DNA from: Apium graveolens
Lineage: Eukaryota; Streptophyta; Magnoliopsida; Apiales; Apiaceae
Length of the DNA stretch: 64,000 nucleotides
Reading direction: 5' to 3'
Assembly: GCF_009905375.1 (NCBI RefSeq)
Contig: NW_027417080.1
Location: 1 to 64,000 of the forward strand
Shown here: piece by piece, positions 32,977-45,312 of the stretch
How the letters are laid out: every line of letters begins with the position of its first letter
Position numbering within the stretch: position 1 is the stretch's first letter
Position numbers and translations under genes: made by a program
The notes under the pieces: model-generated
The model's database searches: none
Told to the model about the DNA's origin: nothing
The model's input: only the letters and a program-made list of their open reading frames with translations

Positions 32977-34650
32977 TGTTGGATTTTAAATGCAGCGGGA
33001 CATGGCAAAACACTTTTACACATATAAAATCCAAATAAAAGCATACAGATCATGAATAAAAATTCGAGGGATCGAATCTAACCTTTAAAAAATAATTCGG
33101 AGACAACGATCAGAGATCCTTAGCAGTTGCTCCTCAAGTGTGAAGCACTCCACCGGTATCCACCAAGAAAACGATGTTAAGGAGGAGGAAGGAGGTGGAG
33201 AGAATTGGGTTTTCCAAACTTTTTGGGTTTTCTGGTTTGTTGTGGGTTAGAATAAAATTAGGGTCTATAATAGTGTATTTATAGGCAAAATTTTCAGCTG
33301 AAATTTTCCCATAAATAATATTATTATTATCCCATTTATTATTCTCATTAATAATTAAAACACCTTTTAATTATTAATCCTTTTTCTAAACACTTTAGAA
33401 ATAATTCTCTCTCTTGATTTAATTTCCAAAAATTAAATCCTTAATTAATAATATTAAGAACTTTTCTTAATTAATTTATAATCAATTAAATCTCATTTAA
33501 TCAATTATTAAATTTGCCATTTAATTATTTATTTCATAAATAAATAATTATTAGCCATTATTAATTAATTCCTCCACCATTAAATCATTCTCTTTTTATG
33601 GTGTGACCCTGTAGGTTCAATATTAAGCCGGTAGTAGATATAAATAATAATAAAACTATTTTATCATTATTTATATAAATTCTCTAATTTATTAAATATG
33701 ATTAATTAATTAATCACATTTATTCTACATCGTGAGTGATGCTTCTCAACATATCGCTACTATCCGGATAATATGAATTCACTACTTAGAATACCAAGAA
33801 CCTGTCAGTGAATAGTTACCGTACAATAAACTCCTTCTACCCTACAATGTCCTGATTAAATACAAGGCATGGATCTCGTGTCAAGCCTATCTAATTCAAT
33901 CACTTGCTTACCATTTACTATGCGTAGTTCTATGCAAATTAGAAACTCCTTTCTAATTTCATTTACTCTGGCCAGAGATTCCTGAACTAGCATAAATGGA
34001 TCAGTCTTGAACATTCGCTTCCTTCACTGGAAGGGGTAGATCCTTTATTGATCATACACTATCTTCGTGTACAAATTCCTATACCCAGAAGAGCCCTAAT
34101 AATTGTCCCTGGAGACTAAGAACTAAACCAAAGCATAGTTCAGTGTACACAAGATGACTATGATGACCTCAAGTCTAAGGATACTTGTACAACTATCACT
34201 AGGTGAACAACTGCTGACACGTGAGTGAACTCCATCAGTTGTTCAGCTGTGCGAGTCATGTTCAGCGAACTTATTCTATAATAAGCACCTACATACTAGC
34301 TATAGTGTCACCACATAAATGTCTATGAGAACAGACATCCTTCATAATGAAACAAGCATAGTATGTACCGATCTTTGCGGATTATTAATTACCAATTAGT
34401 AATCCTATGACCAGGAACTATTTAAGTTTAGAGTTATCATCTTTTTAGGTCTCACTATTATGATCTCATCATAATCCATAAAAAGCTTTACTCTAAAGTA
34501 TGGTATATCTTATTTAAACACTTAAATAGATAAAGCCCGTAATAAAAAACAAAACAAGTCTTTTATTAATATCAATGAAATCAAAATAGATTACATAAAA
34601 GTTATTCCTAAATCCTCACACATGATTGGACTTAGGACATATTCCTTTCA
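32977..34650 (-). repeat. Element C 3' LTR
   Basis: 1,674 bp, TGTTGGATTTT...ATTCCTTTCA, followed by a PPT whose minus strand reads CAAGTGGGAGAT. Confidence 0.9.
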
Positions 34651-34659
34651 ATCTCCCAC

Positions 34660-36652
34660 TTGTACTAAAGCCAATCACTCTGGTATCTAATACCCATCTT
34701 GTCTTTATGACGATCAAAGTGACTTTCATAAAGTAGCTTTGTGAGTGATTCTGCTATGTTGTTATGTGTGTCAACTCTAATTCAATACAATACAAGAAAT
34801 GTTACCGCGCTCCCACTAACCCTTTTGTAGACGCATGGTTCATCTACGTTTTTTTTGATAAAATCAAACTCTTTGATTGTCTCATCAAAATGAATGTTCC
34901 ATCTTTCGAGAAGCTTGCTTTAAATCATATATGGTTCGCAGCAGCTTACACACTAGGTTTTCATTTCCCTTGGAAAGAAAACCATCTGGCTATTTTCCAG
35001 ATCACATAGTCGTAGTAAGCAGCATTCGCAAGCAAAATCCGAACTGATTTTAACAGGGCTACAGGTAAAAGGTTTCATCAAAGTCAATCCATTGCCTTTG
35101 TTTGAATCCTTTTCCTAAAAGCCTGGCCTTAAAGGTCTCCACCTGGCCATCTGCTATAATCTATCTTTTGTATACCGTATATATAGATTCCATTCTGGAT
35201 TTCATGGCACTATGCCATTTCTCTGAGTCAACACTACTCATAGCCTCATTATAGGTCACAGGGTCGTCATCATTAATGATCGACAACTCATTGTCATTCT
35301 CAATGACAAGGCCATATTACCTCTCAGGTTGGCAAGACACTCTCCCTGATCTATGAATGGGCTGTTCCACAAAAGGTTGTTCAGTCAGAACAGGTGTTTC
35401 CACTTGATCCGTAGTAGTTTGTGCTTCTTGAACTTCATCAAGTTCAATTTTGCTCCCATTGTTTCCTTCAAGGATAAACTCCTTTTCCAAGAAGGTAGCA
35501 TGTCTGGAGACAAACACCCGATGATTGGTGTAAAAGTAATACCCTAAAGTCTCTTTAGGATATCCCACAAAACTACATTTTCCGGATCGATATTCCAGCT
35601 TATCTGGGTCAACTTTCTTGACATAAGCTGGACATCCCCAAATCTTAACGTGTTTAAGACTCGGTTTCCTTTCTTTCCATATCTCATACGAAGTTTGAGG
35701 AACAGATTTTGGAAAGCACCTTATTCAGTAAATATGCTGAGGTTTCCAATGCATAACCCCATAGGAATACTGGAAGATTTGCATAGCTCATCATGGACCG
35801 AACTATGTCTAACAAAGTTCGATTTCTCCTTTCAGATACTAATCTGGAGGAGTCCACTGGGAGACTATACCATTTACTTTGAGATAATCCAGAAACTCTC
35901 CGTTCAAGTATTCACCGCCTCGATCTAATCGAAGAGTTATAATACTATGTTTGGTTGTTTTTCCACTTCATACTTATATTCTTTGAACTTTTCAAAGGCC
36001 TCAGACTTGTGTTTCATCAAACACATATCCGAATCCAGATCTATCATCTATGAAAGTAATGAAGTATGAAAATCCACCCATGGCTTGCTTAGACATTGGT
36101 CCACATACATCTGTGTATACCATTCCTAGCAAATTTGCAGCCCTCTCTCCATGTCTACTAAATGGAGACTGCAGTGCCACTATAAAGTGAGATTTTCATC
36201 ATCCCTTTTCTTTTATTAGTTTGTTCAATCTGAAGTAAATTATGTCACATTTATACAGACCATTATTTAAAGTACCACGTCCATAAAGAATATTATCTCT
36301 AAGAATAGAACATTCATTATTCTCAATAATAAATGAAAAATCCACCCAAGTCTAACATGGGAATAATATTCCTCACAATCGAGGGAACAAAATAACAATT
36401 ATTTCAAACAATAGTCTTGCCCATAGGCCAATGTAAATGAAACGATTCTACATCTATAGCAGCAACTCTTGCTCCATTTCCATCAGTAGAATCACCTCCT
36501 CTTTCTCAAGAGTCCTACTTCTCCTTGGTCCCTGCAACAAATTGCAGATATGAGAACCACAGGCGGTATCTAATACCCAAGTAGAAATGACATATTCACT
36601 TCTATCATGAACATACCTGAATCCGAAGCGGTAGTCTCACTACCCTTCTTCT
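34660..36652 (-). pseudogene. Element C pol remnants
   Basis: Only pieces remain. 35568-35317 is the integrase C-terminal / RT-linker block (MGYPKETLGYYFYTNHRVFV, ATFLEKEFI, then RSGRVSCQPER). Near 35040-35140 the minus strand reads VETFKARLLGKGFKQRQWID, the start of RT. The rest of RT and RNase H is essentially gone before the 3' LTR. Protease and integrase core between 36.6 and 35.6 kb are shattered by stops and indels. Confidence 0.75.
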
Positions 36653-37447
36653 TCAATTCTGCAAGGTAAACCTTGCAGTTTCTCTTCTAGTGCCCCACCT
36701 TGTTACAGTGAAAGCAAACAACTTTGCTCTTGGGTCTTCAACTTTTGGTGGAACCGGCATTTTCTCACCTACTTTCTTCTTCTTGGAAGAGTTCCTCTTC
36801 CTTTTCTTAGGATTGGAACCTTCACCAATTAGAAGAATAGAACTCTTCTTAGGGGGAAAATTCGATTCCACAGTCTTCAACATGTTGTGGAGTTCAGGCA
36901 GGCTGACATCTAACTTATTCATGTGAAAGTTCACAACAAACTGCGAGAACGAACTCGGAAGCGATTGCAAGACCAAGTCTTGGCTCAGCTCCCCATCCAT
37001 GGCAAAACCAAGTTGTCCAAGACGTTCAATCAAATTGATCATCTTAAGTACATGGTCATTCACAGATGATCCCTCAGACATCCTTCAACCGAACAACTCC
37101 TTCGATATCTCATATCGAGCTGTCCTCCCCGCCACATCATACAACTCTTGTAGATGCATGAGGATAGTGTGAGCATCCATATGCTCATGTTGCTTCTGTA
37201 GCTCAATGTTCATAGAAGCTAGCATGATGCATTGAGCAACATTTGCATCATCTATCCACTTACGATACACAATATGTTCAACATTATGTGCATCACTAGC
37301 AGGTTCAGTAGGCTTAGGTGAGTCAATCACGTATTCCAGCTTCTCAATCCTGAGAACAATTCTCAAGTTTCGAAGCCAGTCAGCATAATTTGGACCAGTC
37401 AATTTGTGAGCATCTAGTATGCTCCTGAGTGATAGTGCAGAAGACAT
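36653..37447 (-). pseudogene. Element C gag
   Basis: Copia Gag (UBN2-like): MSSALSLRSILDAHKLTGPN, YADWLRNLRIVLR, then RTARYEISKELFG. An in-frame TGA at 37085-37087 interrupts it, after which the same frame continues (MSEGSSVNDHVLKMINL; LVLQSLPSSFSQFVV) into a Lys-rich tail. The zinc knuckle is degraded. The ATG at 37447 fits homologous Gag starts. Confidence 0.85.
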
Positions 37448-37650
37448 AACGTACAAAGTAAATCTGTAAATGATAAACACATAACAACACTTAGCAAATA
37501 TTCGATTTCATTTCAAAACACTATATGAATCGGGTCTTTATTCATAAGTGGCTCCCACTAGTTTTCCTAATTTATTCAACCCCCTACATGAAAAATTAAG
37601 CATTCATAATGCTAGTGGGAATAGGGATCCTACATTTCATTACACAACCC

Positions 37651-37952
37651 CGGCTGTGGCATGAAACGCCATGTAATGTTCAATAGGCAGACAACTCTTG
37701 TCAATTACATCTAATGTTATTCCCTAATCAAACTTTAGCCTCTTGAATAATTGAGTCACGGCTGTGACATGACAAACTCAATATTCTAAGTCAAGTCTAA
37801 CCCAACATTCCGTACAATTGAATCAGTCCCCAAAGGCCCACGGCTGTGGCACGTAACGACCTTTAGATTCTTATTCAATGTACACATCTCTATGTAATAG
37901 ACAAGTATTTCTTATTTCAAAATCAAAGCCCTCGGCTGTGGCACGAAACGAC
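37651..37952. repeat. Dispersed 20-bp repeats in element C leader
   Basis: CGGCTGTGGCACGAAACGAC-type sequence at about 37651, 37759, 37841 and 37933, spaced 82-108 bp, between gag start and 5' LTR. Confidence 0.85.
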
Positions 37953-38123
37953 AATGATTCAAAAATAAGAACTACTTTCTACCATGTTGGAAGGCTATGA
38001 CCGACACAAGCCCGTTGTGTCATTGGCCAATTACTACTTGATATTATTTAATTTTAGAGGGATTATATTACGTTACAATCGTAATCATATTATAAAGAGA
38101 TTCTTCCTTTTAAATTAAATATT

Positions 38124-38214
38124 TCAAATCAATAATCAATAATCAGATGATTCTGTCAACAATAGATTTCTATCTGTAAGAAAGGGTTTTTAAGTGACGC
38201 CTCTTGATAATGCT
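38124..38214. other. Rearranged junction replacing PBS and LTR edge of element C
   Basis: 30 bp identical in direct orientation to 32659-32688, overlapping (through GATGATTC) a 69-bp inverted copy of 32702-32770 with 3 mismatches. It sits exactly where the PBS and first 74 bp of the 5' LTR should be. Confidence 0.85.
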
Positions 38215-39812
38215 CATGAATAAAAATTCGAGGGATCGAATCTAACCTTTAAAAAATAATTCGGAGACAACGATCAGAGATCCTTAGCAGTTGCTCCTCA
38301 AGTGTGAAGCACTCCACCGGTATCCACCAAGAAAACGATGTTAAGGAGGAGGAAGGAGGTGGAGAGAATTGGGTTTTCCAAACTTTTTGGGTTTTCTGGT
38401 TTGTTGTGGGTTAGAATAAAATTAGGGTCTATAATAGTGTATTTATAGGCAAAATTTTCAGCTGAAATTTTCCCATAAATATTATTATTATTATCCCATT
38501 TATTATTCTCATTAATAATTAAAACACCTTTTAATTATTAATCCTTTTTCTAAACACTTTAGAAATAATTCTCTCTCTTGATTTAATTTCCAAAAATTAA
38601 ATCCTTAATTAATAATATTAAGAACTTTTCTTAATTAATTTATAATCAATTAAATCTCATTTAATCAATTATTAAATTTGCCATTTAATTATTTATTTCA
38701 TAAATAAATAATTATTAGCCATTATTAATTAATTCCTCCACCATTAAATCATTCTCTTTTTATGGTATGACCCTGTAGGTTCAATATTAAGCCGGTAGTA
38801 GAAATAAATAATAATAAAACTATTTTATCATTATTTATATAAATTCTCTAATTTATTAAATATGATTAATTAATTAATCACATTTATTCTACATCGTGAG
38901 TGATGCTTCTCAACATATCGCGACTATCCGGATAATATGAATTCACTACTTAGAATACCAAGAACCTGTCAGTTAATAGTTACCGTACAATAAACTCCTT
39001 CTACCCTACAATGTCCCGATTAAATACAAGGCATGGATCTCGTGTCAAGCCTATCTAATTCAATCACTTGCTTACCATTTACTATGCGTAGTTCTATGCA
39101 AATTAGAAACTCCTTTCTAATTTCATTTACTCTGGCCAGAGATTCCTGAACTAGCATAAGTGGATCAACCTTGAACATTCGCTTCCTTCACTGGAAGGGG
39201 TAGATCCTTTATTGATCATACACTATCTTCGTGTACAAATTCCTATACCTAGAAGAGCCCTAATAATTGTCCCTGGAGACTAAAAACTAAACCAAAGCAT
39301 AGTTCAGTGTACACAAGATGACTATGATGACCTCAAGTCTAAGGATACTTGTACAACTATCACTAGGTGAACAACTGCTGACACGTGAGTGAACTCCATC
39401 AGTTGTTCAGTTGTGCGAGTCATGTTCAGTGAACTTATTCTATAATAAGCACATACATACTAGCTATAGTGTCACCACACAAATGTCTATGAGAACAGAC
39501 ATCCTTCATAATGAAGCAAGCATAGTATGTACCGATCTTTGCGGATTATTAATTACCAGTTAGTAATCCTATGACCAGGAACTATTTAAGTTTAGAGTTA
39601 TCATCTTTTTAGGTCTCACTATTATGATCTCATCATAATCCATAAAAAGCTTTACTCTAAACTATGGTATATCTTATTTAAACACTTAAATAGATAAAGC
39701 CCGTAATAAAAATAAAACAAGTCTTTTATTAATATCAATGAAATCAAACAGATTACAAAAAAGTTATTCCTAAATCCTCATACATGATTGGACTTAGGAC
39801 ATATTCCTTTCA
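38215..39812 (-). repeat. Element C 5' LTR, truncated
   Basis: Collinear with 33051-34650; the outer end and target duplication are intact, the inner 74 bp are replaced by the rearranged segment 38124-38214. Confidence 0.9.
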
Positions 39813-39860
39813 GAATAAACATCAAGGTAGGCATGTTACATCATCTAGCACATTAGTCTA

Positions 39861-40946
39861 TGTTATTCCCAGTGGACTAACAATGAGATTTACAGAAGGG
39901 GGTTGAATGTAAATCTCAAAACTTTTTCAAGTTTTGAGCAGTTTCTAAGGCTATGTGTTTGAGTGATCAAATTTGTGTTAATTGCTTGAAGCTGATGCAG
40001 ACAGATATATATTCAAACACAAATGTAATGAGCATAAAGAACTTAAAAACTTTTCTGGTGGATTTGTTGTTCCACCAGAGATGTGTTATTTCAGAAAATC
40101 TGTGATTCAAAGAATTAAATCACAACTGCTTCCTAGTACAAACTAGATGATTTTCTCTTTTGATATTTCTAAACAGCTCAGGAAAATTCATATCTAATTA
40201 CTAGCTGCTACTTGGTTTATATATCACCAAGTTTACAAGTGAAGACAAACTGTAAAATATAATTGAAAAGATTCTTCACATGTTTCTTCTTCATTTCTCT
40301 ATCCAATGCAATCTAGGATAATCTGTAAATCTTTGAATACTTCCTTGTTTGCATCAGATTGGAAATGCTGCATTTTCTTGATTCCTCCTAGAGGCTTCCA
40401 CATTCCAGTGTGTCTCTGTCAACCCATGTGCCTCTGTCAGCTTGTAAATTGTCACTATCAACTGCTAATGAACTAAGCATCCGTTGATGCCTTATCCGTT
40501 GAGGCTTTATCCGTTGAAGTTTTATCCGTTGATGCATTATCAGTTGAAGTCTTTATCCGTTGAAGCACTTATCCGTTGATGGATATAATCCGTTGAAGCA
40601 TTAGATACATCCGTTGAAGCTTTGTTTCTTATCCGTTGAAGGTCTTCAATATCCGTTGACACTTCTTCACTTATACAAAATTACAAGGCATGAAATATTT
40701 ACAATTAGCCCTCCTACTTGTACATCCATTAGTAGTCAACATGACTGATTATTTCCTAACAACATCTAAGAATTACAGCTTAAAACCAGAGAGTGAAATG
40801 TGCTACAATACTAAACTTATTGCTAAGTAAAGCTACTCCTTCAACGGATAGCCAAGATGGTCTTATCCGTTGAGGCTACAAACACTAGATTTCTACTTAA
40901 GTATTTTGCTTAACTTATCATCAAACTAATACACATATTCCTAACA
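39861..40946 (-). repeat. Element B 3' LTR
   Basis: 1,086 bp with 12 exact ATCCGTTGA/TCAACGGAT copies (cluster 40479-40659, inverted pair 40841-40873) and a minus-strand TATA box at 40216-40225. Confidence 0.94.
40479..40659. promoter_or_regulatory. ATCCGTTGA cluster, element B 3' LTR
   Basis: Ten exact ATCCGTTGA copies in 181 bp, most followed by AGC or TG, all in the same orientation, plus one CAGTTGA degenerate copy. Confidence 0.8.
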
Positions 40947-40965
40947 ATCTCCCCCTATTTATGTC
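40947..40965 (-). other. Element B polypurine tract
   Basis: Minus strand ...AAATAGGGGGAGAT next to the 3' LTR, identical to element A. Confidence 0.88.
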
Positions 40966-43879
40966 TACTAGAACTGTAGGCATAAATTTGGGTTTAGCTT
41001 GATGATAACAAAACACTTAACAAATATATAAACTGTAATAAAGCAGAAATTTAAAAGTGCTACAAAAATGTATATGCTGAGATGGAATTGGAGAATTACA
41101 TTGTTTCCAAGGGTGCTCCTTTAGCCTGAGCAAATTACTTTCTTTTTCTTTGATCCCTGGTTTTCTTTCCTAGCCTCCTGTCATTCTCCTCTATTTGAAG
41201 TTGAAGTTGTCTGTAGAATTCAGCTTCATCTTCTTCATTGATATCTAACTTAGATTGCACATCCTTAAGAGTTTCATTACTGGCAATCTTTAGCTGATCT
41301 TCAATTCTAAAAAATCTTCTGACACCTTTGTTGTCTCTGAACTCCATCAACCAATGAGGTGATTTGTGAATTGTAATTCCTCTTTCTTGAATGAGTAAAG
41401 TTCTAGGCAAAGCATTGGGCTCCCTCCGAGTTTTCCTTATGTTGGAAATCTTGTTGAGAATCTCAGTCTTGGCAGTCCTGGTAAAGCCAGAATCCCTTTA
41501 TATGACTGAGTAGACTCTGATCAAGGTAGAGTAGCCTTCATTCAGAATTCTGTGAAGAGGCCATGTTCTTTCCCCAGCTCCCTTGTATTTGAACACTAGT
41601 CTTTCTGGTAGCTGTCTGTAGGCAGCTATTCCCCTTACTTCCTCCAGCTCATCCAGATAGAGTTCAATGTCTGAAAGTTCTTTTATGTCACAGATGTGAA
41701 CATAATCATCTTTAGAGGTTTGAGGTTTAGGCTTAGGCTTCTGTGTGAATTTGATTGAGGCTTTAGAGGGTGTTGATTTGATTCTTCTTTTCTGCTTCTT
41801 TGATGGTGGAGAAGAGGTTAGGAAGGTGGGCAATTTGATGGTGTCCCAATCAATTGGTTCCTCCTTGGGAATGATTGTTTCACCATGAATGTTCATGAAG
41901 GGGTCAGGTACAATGGGTTCAGGAATAGAGGGTAGTGGTTTGGATATTGATTGGGTTTCTTCAGTCTTATCTACCTTCTTTCTCTTTGCATTGACCTTCT
42001 TTCTTTTCCCTTTCTGCCGTTCTTCCTTACTTCTTTCCTCCATCTCAGTACCAACCTTGTCCCCCATAGCTTCATCTTCACCTTTGTCTTCAATTTCTTT
42101 CTGTTCTTCAGCCTGACTTGACTTTAGCTGTTTTTCAAGCTTTGCTTGTGCTCTTTTGTCAGCCTTTAGCTGTTTGGCTTCTTCCTTCAACCTTTTGGTT
42201 TCTTCCCTCTTGGCTATTGAGAATTTGGGATGTCCTTGCATCACACATATGCTCTTTCCCTCTCTGAAGATAATAGCCATGTTTCTCCTTACAGCCTCAT
42301 CCATGGTCTCTTTGAGATATGCAATACTTCTACCTAAAAGCTTGTCCTCATCAGCTTTTAGAAGAGGAAAATCCACCTCTTTTAGAGGATTCTTTGTAGA
42401 GTCCTTATTGGATCTGTTGTTGGGCTTGAGAACCATAGGTTGCAGATCTTTGGAAGAAGTTTCTCCATCCTTATGCCTCCCTACTGGCTTGAGTTCCATA
42501 ATAATTGATTCCACTTTTGTGCTATGCTTCACAGATTGTGATTGAGAAGTTGTAGAACCAAATATTAGTTGCATCTTTTCATCAATCTTCTTCCTTTGCT
42601 CTTTGACTTGCAATTCAGCTGCTGCTATCTGGATTAGATTAATTCCATCTAGTTTTCCTTTGACTTGAATAGTTGGAGAAGTTGTGATGACAGGAACTAG
42701 CACTTGAGAAATCTGAACTGTTGTAGATGGCTCTCCTTCCCCTTCCCCTTTATTCTCCTCCTTTTTGTTATCATCAAGGGTAGGGGTCAAGCCTTGTGCT
42801 TTTGCCAGCTGCATGAGTAGATTTGTTTGAGTTTGTTGATTCTGAAGAATGGTGACCATAGAGTCTTCAATGATGTGGACCCTATCTTCCAATCTGTCCA
42901 GCCTCTTGTCAGCATCAGATGATTTCCTCAGTCTCCCCAACAAATCTTGCATAGTACCATAGGGTATAACTGAATCCAATTTCTCAGCATTGTAGGATTT
43001 CAGATCAGCAATGTCCTGCTTGAGCTCATCCACACTGAGATTTTGCTGGTAATGCTGCAACTCCAAGAGATGCAGAGATTCCAGATGAGCTTGAAGAATT
43101 GCCTTGGCACCAGCATCTTGAGTCTCCTGAAGGGCCTTCTGAATTGTCATGACTTGTCTGACCAAAGTGACACCAAACTCTCCTGGTGTTGATGGTTTTG
43201 CCCATGCCCATTCAGGAAGATCAGGAACAGAACTTGGGCATGCTACTCCCCCTAAGTTCATGCTCTCATTCAAAGAATTAGAGTCATCATCATTAGAATT
43301 TACTCCAAATTCTTCAGATGGCTCACCAGCTTGAGAAGGCAGCCTGTTGACAGCAGCTTTGTCTCTGAGAAGAGATTCTGAAATGTGTACAATGTGTAGT
43401 GTATGTTCTGCCTCCACATTGCCCTGTGCATCCAATAATTGATAGGCTGAAACAGGGTGAGTAAAAGTGTCAGCATCCAAGGAAATGTTATCAATGACAG
43501 CTTTGTAATGTTGCTGAAATTATCTTCCCTTTTCTGCATCATCCACTTTCATTAACTCACTAGCAATGGCTGGATCCACCCTTATAGCTTCTGTACCTGC
43601 CTTTCTCTCAATTTCTCTCTGTTCTTGCATCAGGGGCTCCCCCTGGCTCACACACACCCTCACACCCTCACCCTCACCTTCTAAGGTGGCACTCCTCTCA
43701 CTCACTTTTGCCATGCTGGAAGAAATAGCATGCATATGGTGACTCTCAACCTCTCCTTTTGCCTGGGAGCAACCCAGCCTCTCACTCAAAAGATCACTCC
43801 CTTCCCTCAAACCTAAAAGTGATTGTACAGTTGCCATGTCCTCTACAGTTGGAATTGTTTCTGTTAAGTGTGTAGAGAC

Positions 43880-44000
43880 CATCAACGGATAGGGAATATC
43901 CGTTGAAGTGGAAACTGATGGTATCAACGGATAACTGATGTTAAGCTTATCCGTTGAAAAACAACCACTTGTCAACGGATGAGAGATATCCGTTAAAGAA
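43880..44000. repeat. Motif cluster inside element B env-like ORF
   Basis: ATCAACGGATA, TATCCGTTGA, ATCAACGGATAA, TTATCCGTTGA and TCAACGGATG within 120 bp, in both orientations. The homologous element A segment is 21681-21800. Confidence 0.85.
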
Positions 44001-45312
44001 GGAAAAGATGTAGATATAGAAAGTGACATAATTGTTGAATCTATGTGGATTGATTTTAAGGGTGGTGACACAGATTCTGCAACTACATCTGAAAGAATTG
44101 GCTGATGATCCAACAGATCATCTAAAAGATGATGATCACCAGGTTTTGAGTGGGGCTCCTCCCTGAGTTTTAATGAGGGAGAATCAGGAATTGATGTGAA
44201 TATCATATCCACATCCAGAGAGGGTGTTGGAGAGTTTGATGAATGGTGTGTTTCTATATTGAGAGAATGGGGTTGTGATTCCATATTTGCTGGAATCACA
44301 TCAAGCTGAATTTGAGAAGGCACAGATACAGGTGGATGTATATGTGCTGTGTGTGTCCCTTGTGTGGAAACTAGGGTATTGGCCTTCTTCTTCCTTGAAA
44401 AGGCTTTAAATGGTGAATGTGTGGCTTCAGTGTCCCTCCCTCTTTTGTTCTGTGTCCCTGGTTGGGGACTATTTTCAATAGTTACAACCTTTTGGGAGGA
44501 TGCAACTAGGGATGTGTTGGACTCCTTTTGAACCACCACAGTCTTTTGAGAGACTGTGTGGCTGGTTTGAGTACCACTCACCTCTCCCACCTTATCCTGG
44601 GGGGCTTTTTGTTGTTCACCCCTCCCCTCACCACTCACACCCTGTTCACTCCCTTCAGGGTTTATGGTAGTTGTTACAACTGTTGTCTTTTGAGAAACAA
44701 CAGAGGTAGGTTTCTTTGACTTGACTTTGGAAACTTTAGATTTGGTGGCTTTGGTAGGAGCCTGTTTGGACAAAGACACAGGTTCCATAACCACACTAGA
44801 AGGCAAAGAAACATTGGGGTTGGAAATAGTAGGAGTTATAGAAGTATTTACCTCACTTACCTGTGGTGCATTCATGATTGGCAAGTATACCAATGGCACC
44901 TGGCTGTTGAGGTTCATTCTCAAAAGGTCTGCAAGGACCCTTTTCTCTTGTGCCCAGCATTTGAGTTTATTATTCTCATTGGATATAACCAAACCTTTAG
45001 CAACATGGTTAGCCAATAACATAAAGAATCTAGCATAGTAGATGTTATGTGGTCTATTAGCTTTGTTACCTAATCTGGAACCTAATTCTAGCATAACACA
45101 GTTGCTAAAATTAAAGTACCTATCAGAAACTAGCATATAGAGCATATTAACAAGAGATGAAGTGATAGCATCAAAATTGCTAATCTTCCCAGAGAAAACC
45201 TTAATAAAGGCATCTCCAAGAAAACTCCATTCTTTCCTAAGGCCTTTCCTTCTAATACTACCTAAACTAGCAGAATCAAAAGCATAGCCTATGGAATCTA
45301 GCATAGCAGAGA

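Larger units (their letters stand above)
32977..39812 (-). mobile_element. Element C: decayed Ty1/copia
   Basis: 6,836-bp element, minus strand, with the perfect 5-bp target duplication GAATA (32972-32976, 39813-39817). Left (3') LTR is complete (32977-34650); the right (5') LTR lacks its first 74 bp and the PBS. Gag is recognisable, integrase and RT only in shreds. LTR start TGTTGGATTTTAAATGCAGC matches element D. Confidence 0.9.

Noticed and set aside
40479..40659. Regular short repeats resembling a CRISPR array
   Set aside because: Plant nuclear LTR; unit spacing is irregular and the motif is also in coding sequence.
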